From Micromussa lordhowensis (taxonomy: Eukaryota; Cnidaria; Anthozoa; Scleractinia; Lobophylliidae), in NCBI GenBank assembly GCA_964020085.1, contig OZ026608.1, forward strand, positions 20,983,812 to 21,047,811: a stretch of 64,000 nucleotides of DNA, in the 5' to 3' direction. A program made the position numbers and the translations under genes. Below, in pieces: positions 1-12,500 of this stretch. Within the stretch, counting starts at the first letter, position 1, and each line of letters opens with the position of its first letter. Under the pieces are notes generated by a model. The model had not been told where the DNA came from. It searched no databases and saw nothing but the letters and a program-made list of their open reading frames with translations.

Positions 1-621
1 ACTTAATACAACTGAATTACTCTTTGGGAAATTACCAAATGAATCTGGCCCTGATTTGCCACCTTTGATGTTAAAAAAGTTGAATTATGTCTTTCTATTC
101 GCTAAATACTATATATATACTAACAAGCTTAGTTCAAAAGAACTAAGTTTGAAAGAATTTATCAAAAAACTGGAAATAAAATATTGTATTGAAGGATTTT
201 AAGTCAATAGGAAACTAAGCCTCAAATATGCCCAGATGAGTCAAAGTAAGTTATACGACATCATTACTAATAACCAGGATAATTCAAATTGATTAGACGC
301 CACCAGGTTGTTGTCTTTTTTTTTTCTTTAGGTGAAGTGCTTATGTATTTGTAATTTCTTCTCTTTTTTTTTTTTTTTCTCCTCTTTCTTTCTTTCCTTT
401 TTTTTTATCAAACCCCTCAATTTATTGTGAAAAAACTACATTAAGTACAGATGTGTAAAGGTGTAAAAAACTTTAATACAGTTAAATTAAGGTGGTTAAA
501 TGTAATTTAATGTCAAGTAGTGTATGGTAGTGTAATGTAGTTATATGTAGATAAATGTAGTATAATATAATGTAGCGGGTTATTGTAATGTAGTCCTGTG
601 TTATTGAAATAAAGAGTGTTT

Positions 622-655
<34 letters not shown>
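1..655 (+). mobile_element. 3' end of a non-LTR retrotransposon with poly(A) tail
   Basis: The first 200 bases hold the end of an open frame (2-202, 66 codons then TAA) whose last part reads like the C-terminal region after a LINE reverse transcriptase: LFGKLPNESG, then NYVFLFAKYYIYTNKL, then a basic, leucine-rich end. A 3' UTR of about 420 bases follows, with T-rich and TGTAG-rich stretches, then AATAAA at 608-613 and 32 A residues at 623-654. A poly(A) tract in genomic DNA right after a polyadenylation signal marks retrotransposition. The 5' part of the element lies outside the window, so the clade (L1/Tx1-like is my guess) is not certain. Confidence 0.7.
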
Positions 656-1020
656 ATTGCACTATTATTTTCTTGCCTAATGAAAACATTTCGAAATACA
701 GGGGTATTTTGGTGGAGCCATTACGGCATCAAATAGTTCCTGGAAATTTAAAGAACAAACTGGAGACATCTCGTAATGGTAGGAGTCATATCGCAATGTA
801 AGCCCTTCGTTAAAATTTCAGTCCATTAATCCAAATTTCTCTGACTGTACTAGAATTACTCATCAAAAGAGCTATCAGTATAGATCTATTAACTAGTGAT
901 AAGGGGCGCCCCACGGCTACTTGCGGCCAAAAATGACTTCCCTGGGAGATTATACTGTGGGGGGGGGGGGGGAGGCGGGGTCAGTCTCGGTCCCAGACCA
1001 CTTTAATTTGTTTCAATTGT
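656..1020. other. Sequence without recognised gene
   Basis: No coding signal is visible. It contains a G-rich tract (about 957-980) and otherwise unique-looking sequence between the retrotransposon tail and the next repeat. Confidence 0.5.
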
Positions 1021-1378
1021 GCTTAAGCAAACCACGACGACGACGGCAACGAGAACGTCACTAAATAAACGGTTTAATGAGCAAAACAATAGCTATGCAC
1101 GTGCGTTATAACTCTTTGTACATTTCTTTGCCGTCCTCTGCAAAACAAGAACGTGAAATGATCAAGTTGTGCGTAGTCTGCGGAACGCGATGGACGATGG
1201 CTAATTTTCCCTTTTTCCATTTGGAATTGAACGCTGTCGTTGCGTATTGGGCCTGAGCACGCTTTAAGAGCTGTTGGGGTACGGAACAGATCTTGAGAGT
1301 TGCGCCTTTCGCTGGTAAAATATAACTTCATTTTTGACTAGGCGTCGTCATAGGCGTCGCCGTCGCCGTTGCTTAAGC
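1021..1378. repeat. MITE-like element with GCTTAAGCAA ends
   Basis: The segment starts with GCTTAAGCAA followed by a CGACGACGACGG-rich stretch, and ends with the inverted form (GTCGCCGTTGCTTAAGC). A diverged copy of its left portion lies at 27549-27670, sharing the GCTTAAGCAAACCACGACGA start and a block around the CACGTGCGTTATAA motif. Inverted ends plus a second copy support a dispersed non-autonomous DNA element. No target duplication is clear. Confidence 0.6.
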
Positions 1379-3521
1379 TCCCTACTACTCTCTCGAGTTC
1401 TCCCCGGCAACCCTACTCGTGTTTAGATGAGGCTCTACTGCTTAAGTGTCAAAGGGTATCAAGCCATTTACGCGAGACTAGTTTTTTTCCAAATTGCAAA
1501 TTACAATTTACACTACCTGCGTATAATATATTTGTTTACAAACATTGTTTTTGTTGTATATTTAAATGTTCAAAACGTTAAACAAAATAATTCTTTGTTT
1601 CACCAGCCAATAGTTCTCTGGTTGGCATATTAATAACAATAGGTGACGTCACTGATATTTTTGCTATAGATACGGGCATTGTAATAAATAATACTTAAAC
1701 TAGTAATAACCACAGGTTAGGAAGTGCGGGCGAGGGCTATGCATGATTTGTTTCACTGAGGTTAACGAATTCATTGTAAAACAGTGGCGTTGTGTTCTTT
1801 TTCCATTTTGGGCATTTATATTTGCAGGGCAATAAAGGGTTGCATAGTGTGGGTGATTGTTTTCCCTAAAACGAGACAAAGGGACCTAAGAGTGGTTTTA
1901 CTGACCTTGTGAAACAGTAACACCAGTTTGATTATACACTAGTTCTATTTTGTGTTGGGTTTGACAAAATGGTTATTTTTTCACGTTGTAAATAAAAAAA
2001 CTGTTGATTATAAAATGGACATATTGATTTAGTCAAGGTCATTTGATGTAACCCGACAACAACAGACACGGACAGGAAACGTTCCGATCACAAGTTCACA
2101 CGCTCGATTTTGATTGGACGGCGCGCCAGCTATGCATGAGCTGCACGTGATTCTTCGACGAAATAGACGTCGTCCACGTGATAAAATTGTGTTGTGTGCA
2201 TTCAAATTTATGGACCGCCACTTCTGCATGAACTGCACGTGATTCTTGACATTCTTAGCTTCAAGAAGGCGAAATTTACATATTATTTGACCCTTCAACT
2301 ACATTAAAGATCATTGACTATGGAAGGTGAAACAGCTATGCTTTGGTGAGAATTGTCTTCTGCTTGGTGTTGGTTTCTAGCGGTCAGAACGCCTGTGCTC
2401 AAATTACTGCTGTTTCGTGTTTGTCTCGCGTGGTCAAAGCGCCTGTGCTAAAATTACGTCCTTTCATTTCATTGGTTCTTAGTGTCCCTAAGGACAAATA
2501 TTTGGAAGGACGACTTTTTTCGAGTCACTGCAAGGCTATATAACTGCCGCGCATGCGTTTGAAACCAATGTTGAGATTAGGATTGCGGGCTCCGCTGGTC
2601 GCCCGCAATTAAATCACAATAAATAGAAAGAATAAAATCTGATTAACATTAAACAGTAGTTCGTCCTTGTGAGGGCAGTTCTGAAAAGAACTGTTGTTGG
2701 TGACTGACGTTTCCACAGCCTGAGCGGAAGTCGATGATGTAACAGTCTGGTCCGTTGAAATTGATTGGTCAACTTAGCCATGTTGGCTGAAAGACTAGGC
2801 TCGTGTCAGGTAAAGTTTGTCATCAGTCATTGGTCGGTTTTGATCCGGTCTGTTGCTAACAATATTAAACAAACGCATAAACAGGCACAATGAATCGAAC
2901 TTGTGATAAGTAGGGCTAAGGATGACTGAAAGGAATTAAAAAAAAGGGGAAAGTTCATGATAAATATAGTCATGAGATACAATAATCATGGCAATTCAAT
3001 ATTTAAGACGTGAGAATTGGCATAATCATTCTCAATACAAAGCACTGCGAGGAGCAAATTATTTGTATTTTAACCTTGCAAGAGCTGCTACGTGCCCACT
3101 ACGTCAAAATTTCTGCCTTGGTATATTTTGAGCTTGTGACGTCATCGTTAACGAAAAGTTCCGTTTTCAAAAGTGTGTTCCTTTCACACTAAAACGCAAT
3201 GGCCGCGTTTTCAAATTCTTCGATCCAGTTTGAAGAACATCTTCGAAAAGCTCCGTTTTTCGTTGGACAATTTCTCCCGCCGTGATTAGTATGTCGAAGT
3301 ATGGACGGTAGAGCCGTAGAAATAAAGCCACGTTTTCAGAGTCTTGGGCGAAGTGTCTTTTATATCAGCTCTTTCAGCACGTGAAATCTAACGTACGATC
3401 TGATTGGTCCAAATGGGTACGCCTAACTTATTAACGAGGCTGCAGACGTTTATATTGGATTCCAAAAACGAACCTTCACACTCGCTATCTGGTTTCCTAC
3501 CCGAACGTTACCGCACAAGCT
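1379..3521. other. Upstream region of gene A, no gene recognised
   Basis: No convincing coding exon is seen. Two near-repeats of a CTGCACGTGATTCTT block lie at about 2138 and 2233 and carry CACGTG E-box-like cores. Around 3220-3370 is a segment rich in CGTTTTC/GAAAACG resembling the repeat at 34735-35080. The last few hundred bases before 3522 probably hold the promoter and 5' UTR of gene A, but no TATA box or other defining motif can be fixed. Confidence 0.4.
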
Positions 3522-6500
3522 ATGGCGATTATTGTACGGACTTGCTGTTGTGGCTGTGATCTGCGAACAGGCATTCTCCTGATCGGGCTCTTTGGACTGG
3601 TGAGTGTTTCTGATGGATTTGTGTTAAGATGCATGCATGCGTGTATACGGCATGGCTTTCATCCCGTGGTTTTCACACAGCCACGCAGATGTGTTATATT
3701 TCTTACATAACGAACTCATGCCATATAGGCTTACCTTAGCCTTTACAGACCTTAGCCTCTGTAAAGCCACGATGTTAACTAAGTCTTAAGCCTGCCAAGC
3801 TCGAAGGTTGTCGAACTTGTCGTTCGAAATTCGATGCGTGGTACTGGTTGGGTTAGCCCAGCTTGCTTCTGCAAGCATTGTTTGCGAACAGTCGCTTCAG
3901 CTTGTAAGCTTTTTTCTTTCACCGAGACTTCATCCTGTTTTTGATCCTTAAAAGTAATGGAAATGAGCAATGCGAGTGAAAGCCATTGCAGCGCAGGCTA
4001 AAATTTAGCCGATTTAACATTGTCAAACAATCCTTCTTTCAATATCGTTCATCGGCTCGTTTCAATCCTTGATTGATAAACGGGAAAATACATTTGTAAT
4101 GTTTCAGATAGCTCCAGATATACCACGCTTTTGCCCATCTGTTTTATAGTTATGTTTCTTGGGGCGTTGATGTACGATTTCTTTGCACTGACTGCATGAA
4201 TATTGCTTTCATGAGTATAAAACCTTGTACATATGTACACAAGTTTCAAGCCTACTTTACATGTAAGAGGAATATTCTGCTCTCGGCATTGCCAGAAAAC
4301 TTTTGATATTATTTTTTTCCTTTTTACTATCATTTATAAGGATGGATTAAATAACAGCCAGTTTGGTTTCCTGTTTGTCGGGACGTGACAAAATTGTTTA
4401 ATAATAAATGCATGATTGACTCCTAGCATAAATTTACGTAATCGTACGAAATAACGTCATCACGTAGCCCGCTACTGTCTAGTAAATCACTTTCTGGATC
4501 GTAAAAGATTGAATTTGTTCCGTATCTTCATTGTAAAAATCTTTTAACAAGTTTCCTGCCATAACTTTGCGTATTAGCCATTCATTTTAACATCCCTTGT
4601 AATCAGTTATTTGCATATTTGGTAGCAATGAAATCCCAGTGGAGTGTACTATCCATCTCAGACGTCCGTGGACAAGCGCTTTTTTCGGCCCGCTTCACGG
4701 ACCGTTGATTGTTGTCCGTGGTTCAAAAAATTCTGGTCACGCGACAATATTTTTGTGGCTCTGCGGTTTGCAAAACACTGATCACGTGATGCCATTTTGG
4801 TTGTTCGCGCCAGCGGCCGCTAAAGAGAAAAACCGCGAATATGAAGAGATGTTGAAAACAAAAACAGGTCGAAGTTATATCCCAGGAAAAGCCTTGTGTG
4901 AGGACATTAGACGAGGTATTATAGACACAATTGTGCAAAACGGTGGAGACCATATATCTGGTTTTTTTGGAGGCAGCTACTCTGATATTGCAAGGAAATT
5001 TAATGTAAGCAGACAGTCTGCGAAGAACGTGTGGAAAAAATTTGTTGACAGCGGACAAATTTGTCCTCAAGACAAGAAGGGGGCTCAAAATCCCCCAAAG
5101 TTGTCTGGAACTGAATTGGAAATGATCGAATTTCTGAAACGAGATTCACCATTGATGCCCTTATCGAAGATTTACGATGTTGTTGATTCTTATTGCGCTG
5201 TTCCTGGTGGAACTTCAAAGGCTGCAATAAGCCGCGCCATTAGAAAGAGGATGTCGCGTGGTCCAATGACTTGGAAGCGAACCTCGAATCGGCCAATAAA
5301 CAAATTTTCGCCCGAGAACGTTAATTATTGCCAAGACTTTCTTGATTACATGTCCACCGTCGATCCTTGCAAAATAAAGTGCTTTGATGAGGCTGGCTTC
5401 AAAATGCCCGATGTTGTAAATCCAAATTATGGGCACTCGGCTGTTGGTGAACCATGTATTGAAGTTAAGAGGTACATAGACGCGCCAAACATGACACTTC
5501 AAGTTCTTGCTGGTGTGGAAGGAATATTGTACGCTAATACAGTCGATGGGGCAACAACTACACTTGATTTTCTTGAATTTTTCGGCGAGGCATCAAATAG
5601 TTTCTTACCAAACTGAGAGCCAGTTCTTCGTTATGGAGACCATATCCTGCTAGACAACCATGCAACCCATCACAACGAAGGGGGATATGCTTTGGGATGG
5701 TGGATGGATCAGCACGGCATGGAAGTTGTTTATTTACCAACATACTCACCAGAATTTAATCCCATCGAGTTAGCTTTCAACAAAATGAAAACCGTTGCAA
5801 AACAGCAGAACATTCGCCGGTCGTTTTATCGAAATATCCATGTCGGGGTGTACAATTGTGTTGAGCAAATAACAGAGAATGACACACAGGAAACTTCTAC
5901 ATTTTCCAGATTGGGTTAAAAATGGTAAATTTTAGGGGTTTTCTTGGGATCTCAGTGGGATTTTCCCAAACTGGGAAAGTTCTACCAAAACCAAGAATGG
6001 CTTTAATAAAACCCATTAGAACCCCAGGAATGGGATTACCTTGACCCAATGTAACCCCAAAAATGGGATTATGTTGTCCCAGCATAACCCCAAGAATGGG
6101 ATTATATTGGTCCAATATAACCCCAAGAATGGGATTATATTGGCCCAATATAACCCCAATGATGGGATTATGTTGTCCCAGCATAACCCCAAGAATGGGA
6201 TTATATTGGCCCAATATAACCCCAATAATGGGATTATGTTGTCCCAACATAACCCCAAGAGTGGGATTATATTGACCCAATATGAATCCAAAAATGGGAT
6301 TATTTTGGCCCAGTACAACCCCCAAAATGGGATTATGTTGGCCCAGCATAACCCCAAGAATGGGATTATACTGACCCATTATAACCCCAAGATTGGGATT
6401 ATATTGTCCTATTGTAACCCCAGGATGGGATTGTATCAACCTAGTTTATTTTATATAAACCCAGAGCAAACATAAAAATGGGACTAACCTGTAACTATCT

Positions 6501-9500
6501 CAGTAAATGGCATTTATTGCTGTACAATGTATTTAATTTTATATAACAGGAAACAAAGCGTTCTCTCTTCAAAAACAACAACAAATACACATAATGGTTT
6601 AAAGACAATAATTTGGAATGCATAACCTGAATTTTCCTTGTGAGCTTTCATACCATCTCTTTGAAGGTTTTGCCTTTGTAGTTACATTCCTAAGTTGTAT
6701 TATATATTAAAGAGGAATATAATAAATTTGAACTTAGTAAGTTTCTTGATGAGAACTGTCAGCAGCTCAACTTCATTTGCTTCATATGAAAACCAACCTT
6801 TCAGTCACACAACAGCCGTTTCTAATAGGACTCCCTAACACATAAAACACTCTCTTATTATTATACAAAAAAGCAACAAAACAAAACATCATTGGATTAA
6901 AGGCTGCAACTGGGATGCTAAACCCCATTTTCCTTGTGAACTTTCACATCATCTCTTTGAAGATTTAGCACCTTCATCCATTTATAGTTACATACTTAAT
7001 AAAAAAGTCGTAATAAAAGTAGGCAACAGCTGACTTGCAGCGAGACTGTTTACTGTAAACAACTTCATGCTTGCTAAATCTGAATTAATGAAATCATTAA
7101 TGGCTTTAAGGCAACTGGCATTTTCTTGACCCAGGGGATAACCCCAAGTCCATTTTCTTGTTCACCTTCACATCATCTTTTTGAAGGTTGTTCACATTGC
7201 CACTGATAGTTACATAATTATATTTGATAAGTTTCTTGATAAGAACTGTCAACAGCTGACTTGCAGTGAGACTTGTCAGTTGACTTTTCTTTACCATAAA
7301 CTTTGATTTCAATATAGTGATGACTTCTTCTCTTGTCAACACTCTGCCAAAAACAGCTTTGATAACAAGTTGTGATGAAGTAGCTGTAGAAGGAACTTTA
7401 CCATGCAATGTCCCTTGACTACCAGTCCCACTGTCTGTTGTGGAAAGAACTTCAACATTTGATTTGTCTTGAATAAATGCACCACTCAACTGACTGCCTT
7501 TGCCAAATGAGCTGTCAGATTCACTATCGCTAACGGACAAAGTTGACAAGGATTCCCCACTTTCTGATATAGAGTCAGCATCCTAATCGATTAAGATACA
7601 ATGAAGCCAAATGAGCTGTCACATTCACTATCGCTAACAGAGAGAGCTGACAAGGATTCCCCACTTTCTGATACAGAGTCAGCATCCTACATGTAATCAA
7701 TTAAGATACAACAGAAACAACTTAGTTTTTATGATACCAACACCCATACATGAATAGCTAGAGTAATGCAACCCTAAAAAAACACTCCCATGTATATATT
7801 TTTGTTTCAATATACTGTAGCAACTTGGCTAAAGAGTTTCAGTGGAGTTTCCGGGACCTTTATTAGTGCGAGATAAGTAAGATCTTGGTAAAAGAGCTGA
7901 AAGCCTCCCATGCATTCTTCTTATTAATTTTGGGATGTCTATCAATATTGCTAACTCAGGGTCACTGCTATGTGAGCCTGCAGTCAGAATAAATTAAACA
8001 AGAAAACTTACGGAAACCAACCATGGGAGCAACTAACCTTTTCAGGTGAAGATAACTTTTCCACTTCAGTACATGTAGCTTTAAATTTCTTGCCTGGTGG
8101 TGTTGAAGATGCTTTGCCTTTCACTGGTGCAATGTCTTTTGAATCTCCTCCACCTGATGCAATCTAGAGAGACAAAAAACAGAAATAAAAACATTAAATT
8201 CCTTTTGATATACTGTCACTGTAACATTAAAGATATGGAGTATATAACAAGCATGACTGAGGATACCAGCAATGAAATGATACTGAGAGATGCCTTGAGA
8301 TGGACTCTAATCGAGAGAAAAGAGAGGTAGAAAAAGCCACTAGGCAGAGTATGGTGATGAAGGAACTGAAAGAGATGGGTCTTTCATTGAATCTCATCTG
8401 TATATAACTTACTACAGTCAACAATGTATTAAAAGTCCCACAATATATCTGTTTCCTTTTGGTAGTTATTGCAAATAACAATTCTGTTAAGCAGACACCA
8501 TGTATTAGGCAGACACTAATTAAAAACATTCCTCAGTGTGTCTGCCTACATACATTACATGTACATATTCAGGTTTTCTTATGGCAAGAATGACTTATGA
8601 AGCAGTTGAAGTTTTGTAAACTTTATCATGGAAAATCAGTATTAAATTTCTCTGTTTTCCTTAAAACAGTCTTAAATTAATTAAAAATTTTAAAAAAAGG
8701 AAGCATACTATATACCTGCTGGCTATTGTTCCGTTTCTTGTATCTCCGTTGTTCGTTAAAAAAATCTTGGATATGTTGGGCAATTCCCTCACTGGTGAAG
8801 CCAATTTCTGGAATCCCACATTCTGCTTCAATTTGTGATGCAAATTTATTTAGTTCTGATTTCTTTTCAGGGGTGTTGAACTTGGGGTAATCTCCTTTCC
8901 AATGTTCGGTGGCTAATATGCCAACCCTCTTGCGCCTGGATAATAAGTTTTCATCTTATCAGTTCCATAAAACCATGGATAAAAGCTCTTAACATAATAT
9001 CTAGATTGCAATATTTAAGGTAGTAGAACTGCCTGCAAACATGTCTATTTTTCACAAAACTCTTGATTGTAAAAAGACTATTTCAATTTGTGCCCATGGG
9101 TGAAGGATGATAACAGGAATTGAACTATGTATTACCTGCTAAAATAATTTTGTAGTCAGGCAATTTGCCTGGACCAAACCTTTGATGTAACCCTGCCTCC
9201 TCCTCCCACAACCACAGGGCCCAATTCAATAGCAAAAGTAATTCCAGTGTTCATAATGAAAATTCTATGCGTACCACAATTCCAGTATGAAATATATGGA
9301 AACATAAACACGCACCACAAGAAGTAATAGCCAGGACAAAGTATTTCAAAATGTAACATACTTGGACAAATATAGTCTCTTCATGTTAGGGTCAAATCCT
9401 GACATAACACCCATAGTTGGCTTTAAACGAGGGCTTGTAACTGGTGATCTATCCACTAAATCAGTAGGAAGTACTTTTAAAAACTCGTGCTTGAAGCGCA

Positions 9501-12500
9501 CTGCAGCTCCATATTTCAGACCAAGGTTTCTATAAATTCCGGCATCCGCATCTTTTTTCAGAAGGTCGGCAACAACAGGAAAGCTTGTTATCTCTTCTTC
9601 TAAATATTAAAGTAAACAGTTAATGTCACAGCAGAAGTCTGAATGTAAAGCTTGCTTAATAGTATTTCGCACGAAAAAGAATAAAAGTATTGAAATAAGA
9701 ATGAAAATTAAAACATTTCAACGTGTTGTTGTACTTCCCTAAAAAATGCATGAAATGGGCTGTAAATGACTGACCGTGTGTGCAACAGACAACGAAAAGC
9801 GCGCCAAATGCTCCTTCGCAGAAGTCCAGGATCTCGACGTCAAATTATTTAGTACGTAAAATTCATGATCATTTTGTGAATAATAAACTAAAGATACCAA
9901 GTACTATTGTTTTCCAGGGTTTGTCTACCTGCAAGACGACGGGGTTGATAACCACGGGAAACGAATTACCCGGGAAACTTTACAGACTATGGTGGAAATA
10001 TTATGAAATTATGAAAAGTAAGGCTGAACAATTGGGAATGCTTCAATCAAATACCCCTAAAAACAGTAACAACTGTTACTAGGAGGCATAATTTACTGAT
10101 GAAATGTGGCAGCGCCTTCGTTGGCGCTCGCTTCTGAATATTTCTTACCTTCAAAGAGTTTCGAGACTTCGCTTCCAAAAAGTGCTGTGACACGTTCGAA
10201 GATGACTTCCTTATCCTCCATTTGCTTATCTTCTGTATCTCGTTTTCCATTTGCCGATGCACTGCAACTGGAGTCTGACATAATTGATCTTTTCCGTTAT
10301 CCCCTTCAAATTTCACTTCCAAAAACGAAACAAAATGTTCCGAAAAGTCAAATTACAGAGAAAGAAAATAAAGTGTTTGTCTGTTTGCCAGTTCTTGGTT
10401 CTCGGTGGTTCCCGCTCTTTTTGGCAGAGCTAGATTTATAAGGTAGTTTCATTGGTCCGTGTCTGTCCGTGTCTCGTCACGTGTATTTGACAAAATACAT
10501 AAGCTTCTCTGATTGGATAGTGAGCTCATTGCCGCGAGGAGTATGGGCAGATCGCTGAGTAGCCGCGCCGATTGAAACAAAATGGCCGACTGTTCAAGAT
10601 GGAAAGCTGGTCGAGAGAAGAAATCTCCACCTGTGGTTGTAGCGAAAGAACGTACAGGCATGTTCATTGTCCCTGTCTTCAATGTCGTGGAAGTGCAACG
10701 GATAGAAACACTGAGTTACGACAAGGTGAAGGCCCCAGTGATGTCTGGTACGGTCATGTACAGGACATAGATTTTCGAAATAAGTCAGTTGATGTGTATT
10801 TCTTCATTGAAAGTCGGCGATGTCCAAATGTTTTTGTTCGCGAGTCTCGTTCTAGAGGTGCAAGAAACACAGTTTCTTGGAGGTCTGTAATTGGAGTTGC
10901 AGATGGCCATTGGAGTGGTCCTGGCATGTGGACAAAGGATTTGTGATTTTGTAAATACAGTTGCTTGGACGGTTACATGTAATTGTTTATTGCAGGCTTC
11001 ATCATCAATTTTTATAAGAGATATCCTAAGCCAGTGAAAGGTTATGAAAAGTGACTGTGTGTCAATTACATTGTCCTTTTCCATAGAAATGTCACTGAAA
11101 ACTGAAATAATTCAAAGGAGAGGTTTCAGAGGAAATTATTTGTATCTGTTCTATCAATTTATTTCGTGTGTCAGTAATCTGGTCTCTACTTCAGTGAGCA
11201 ATACATGTAATTTATTAGTGTGATATACACGTACAGCTGTATGTGTTGTGCTATTTCTCTTTCATTCACAACTTTTTGAATAACTTGGGGAAATGTTCCC
11301 ACATCATTCACAATTTTGGGAATAACTTGGGGAAATGTTCCCATATCATTCACAACTTTGGGAATAACTTGGGAAAATGTTCATATATTATTCACAATTT
11401 TGGGAATAACTTGGGGAAATGTTCCCATATCATTCCCAACGTTGGCAATAACTTGGGGAAATGTTCCCATGTTATTCACAACTTTGGGAATAGCTTGGGG
11501 AAATGTTCCCATGTTATTCACAACTTTGGGAATAACTTGGGGAAATGTTCCCATATTATTCACAACGTTGGGGATAACTTGGAAAATTGTTCCCATATCA
11601 TTCACAACTTTGGGAATAACTTGGGGGAATGGTCCCATATCATTCACAACTTTGGTAATAACTTGGGGAAATGTTCCCATATCACTCAACGTTGGGAATA
11701 ACTTGGGGAAATGTTCCCATATCATTCACAATTTTGGGAATAACTTGGGGAAATGTTCCCATATCATTCACAACTTTGGGAATAACTTGGGAAAATGTTC
11801 CCATGTTATTCACAACTTTGGGAATAGCATGGGAAATACTACTCAAGTTTTTCCCAATATTGGGAAATAAAAAGAGCAAAGTCATTTCCCCAATGAAAAC
11901 CCATTTAGAAAATCTTGGGAAATGGCAAATTCCCAAATTTTTCCCTAAAAAGGAATTTCTTGTCCCAGGGTTTTCCCAATAGAGGGAAAATATCCCATTC
12001 TATTCCCAGGATGGAATTTTGAAAAGTTTCCTGTGACATGCGGGGGTTTTATAGACACACAGGATATGTCGCTATTTGATTTTCACCACTATAAACTACT
12101 ACAGTATGTGCAGTTTATTGTTTGCAGAAATGAGAAAGGACTGAAAGGTAAAACCTTTTGCACGCTCGTTTACGTTGACGTTATACACTCTTTCTTATTA
12201 GAACCTTTTTTTATAAAAAATGGTTCCGGCCGAAACATGCCCAGGTTAAGAGTCCGTTAAGAGCGTCTTTATTTTGGTTATTAGTTTCTTTGTGAGTAGC
12301 ATAAACATATAAAGGCGAAAAAACTCTTGCTGACGGCATTAGAGCAAGCCGCAATATCAACTTGATACCACATCACGGTAAAATGCACTTTGATAGGTTT
12401 CCTGGTCATGTCCACATTGATTTATTGAATTTCAATTCCAAACAACTTTAAGAACATGTTGAGACCGTTTTCAGGTTCAAATCGCAGAAAAATAAGAACG

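Larger units (their letters stand above)
5885..12035. mobile_element. Inner 6.15-kb CACTA/EnSpm-like transposon inserted in the transposase gene
   Basis: Both ends begin CACAGGAAACTT (plus strand at 5885, minus strand at 12035) and remain similar for about 24 bases (19 of 24 match). The 3 bases ACA lie on each side (5882-5884 and 12036-12038). Removing the element and one ACA restores the transposase frame across the junction, so the boundaries are well supported. CAC-starting ends, a 3-bp duplication and repetitive subterminal zones are hallmarks of CACTA/EnSpm elements. It has no recognisable DDE transposase, so it looks non-autonomous. It carries a minus-strand 5-exon gene, a plus-strand cysteine-rich ORF, and long tandem repeats near each end. 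Confidence 0.72.
4789..12079 (+). pseudogene. IS630/Tc1/mariner-type transposase (DD37E), split by inner transposon
   Basis: The frame runs from an ATG at 4789 (MPFWLF) or 4849 to 5884, then resumes at 12039 after the inner element. A helix-turn-helix follows the start (about 4975-5060, with SYSDIARKFNVSRQSAKNVW). Acidic residues of the RNase H-fold catalytic core are present: FDEAGF with D at 5386, LLDNH with D at 5653, and YSPEFNPIE with E at 5767. Exactly 37 residues separate the last two. After the inner element the frame continues as MRGFYRHTGYVAI and stops at TGA 12077-12079, a short C-terminal end typical of these enzymes. Two defects are visible: an in-frame TGA at 5614-5616, possibly CpG decay of CGA, and the 6.15-kb insertion at codon 'D/M' (5882-5884 duplicated). 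The copy is therefore inactive unless the stop lies in an unseen intron. The host role was element transposition, not cell function. Confidence 0.85.

Noticed and set aside
616..801. ORF with poly-lysine start
   Set aside because: Reads through the retrotransposon poly(A) tail.
5897..6439. Long open frames on both strands over the 33-bp repeats (up to 180 residues)
   Set aside because: Period is a multiple of three, so frames stay open by repetition; translations are simple repeats such as NPILGVMLGQH.
6030..6440. CRISPR-like array of about 33-bp repeats
   Set aside because: Units are contiguous without unique spacers, and the genome is eukaryotic.
7582..7686. Reading the first copy of the duplicated exon (acceptor 7686) as the main last exon
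   Set aside because: It stops after about 31 codons, while the 7582 acceptor gives a 158-codon exon and an exact codon total.
10582..10770. 62-residue ORF starting MADCSRWKAG
   Set aside because: Good start context but no motif; the overlapping frame has the CPCxxCRG cysteine cluster. Kept only as an alternative.
11243..11982. Repetitive open frames over the 42-bp repeats
   Set aside because: Same reason: minisatellite with a period divisible by three, no codon or domain signal.
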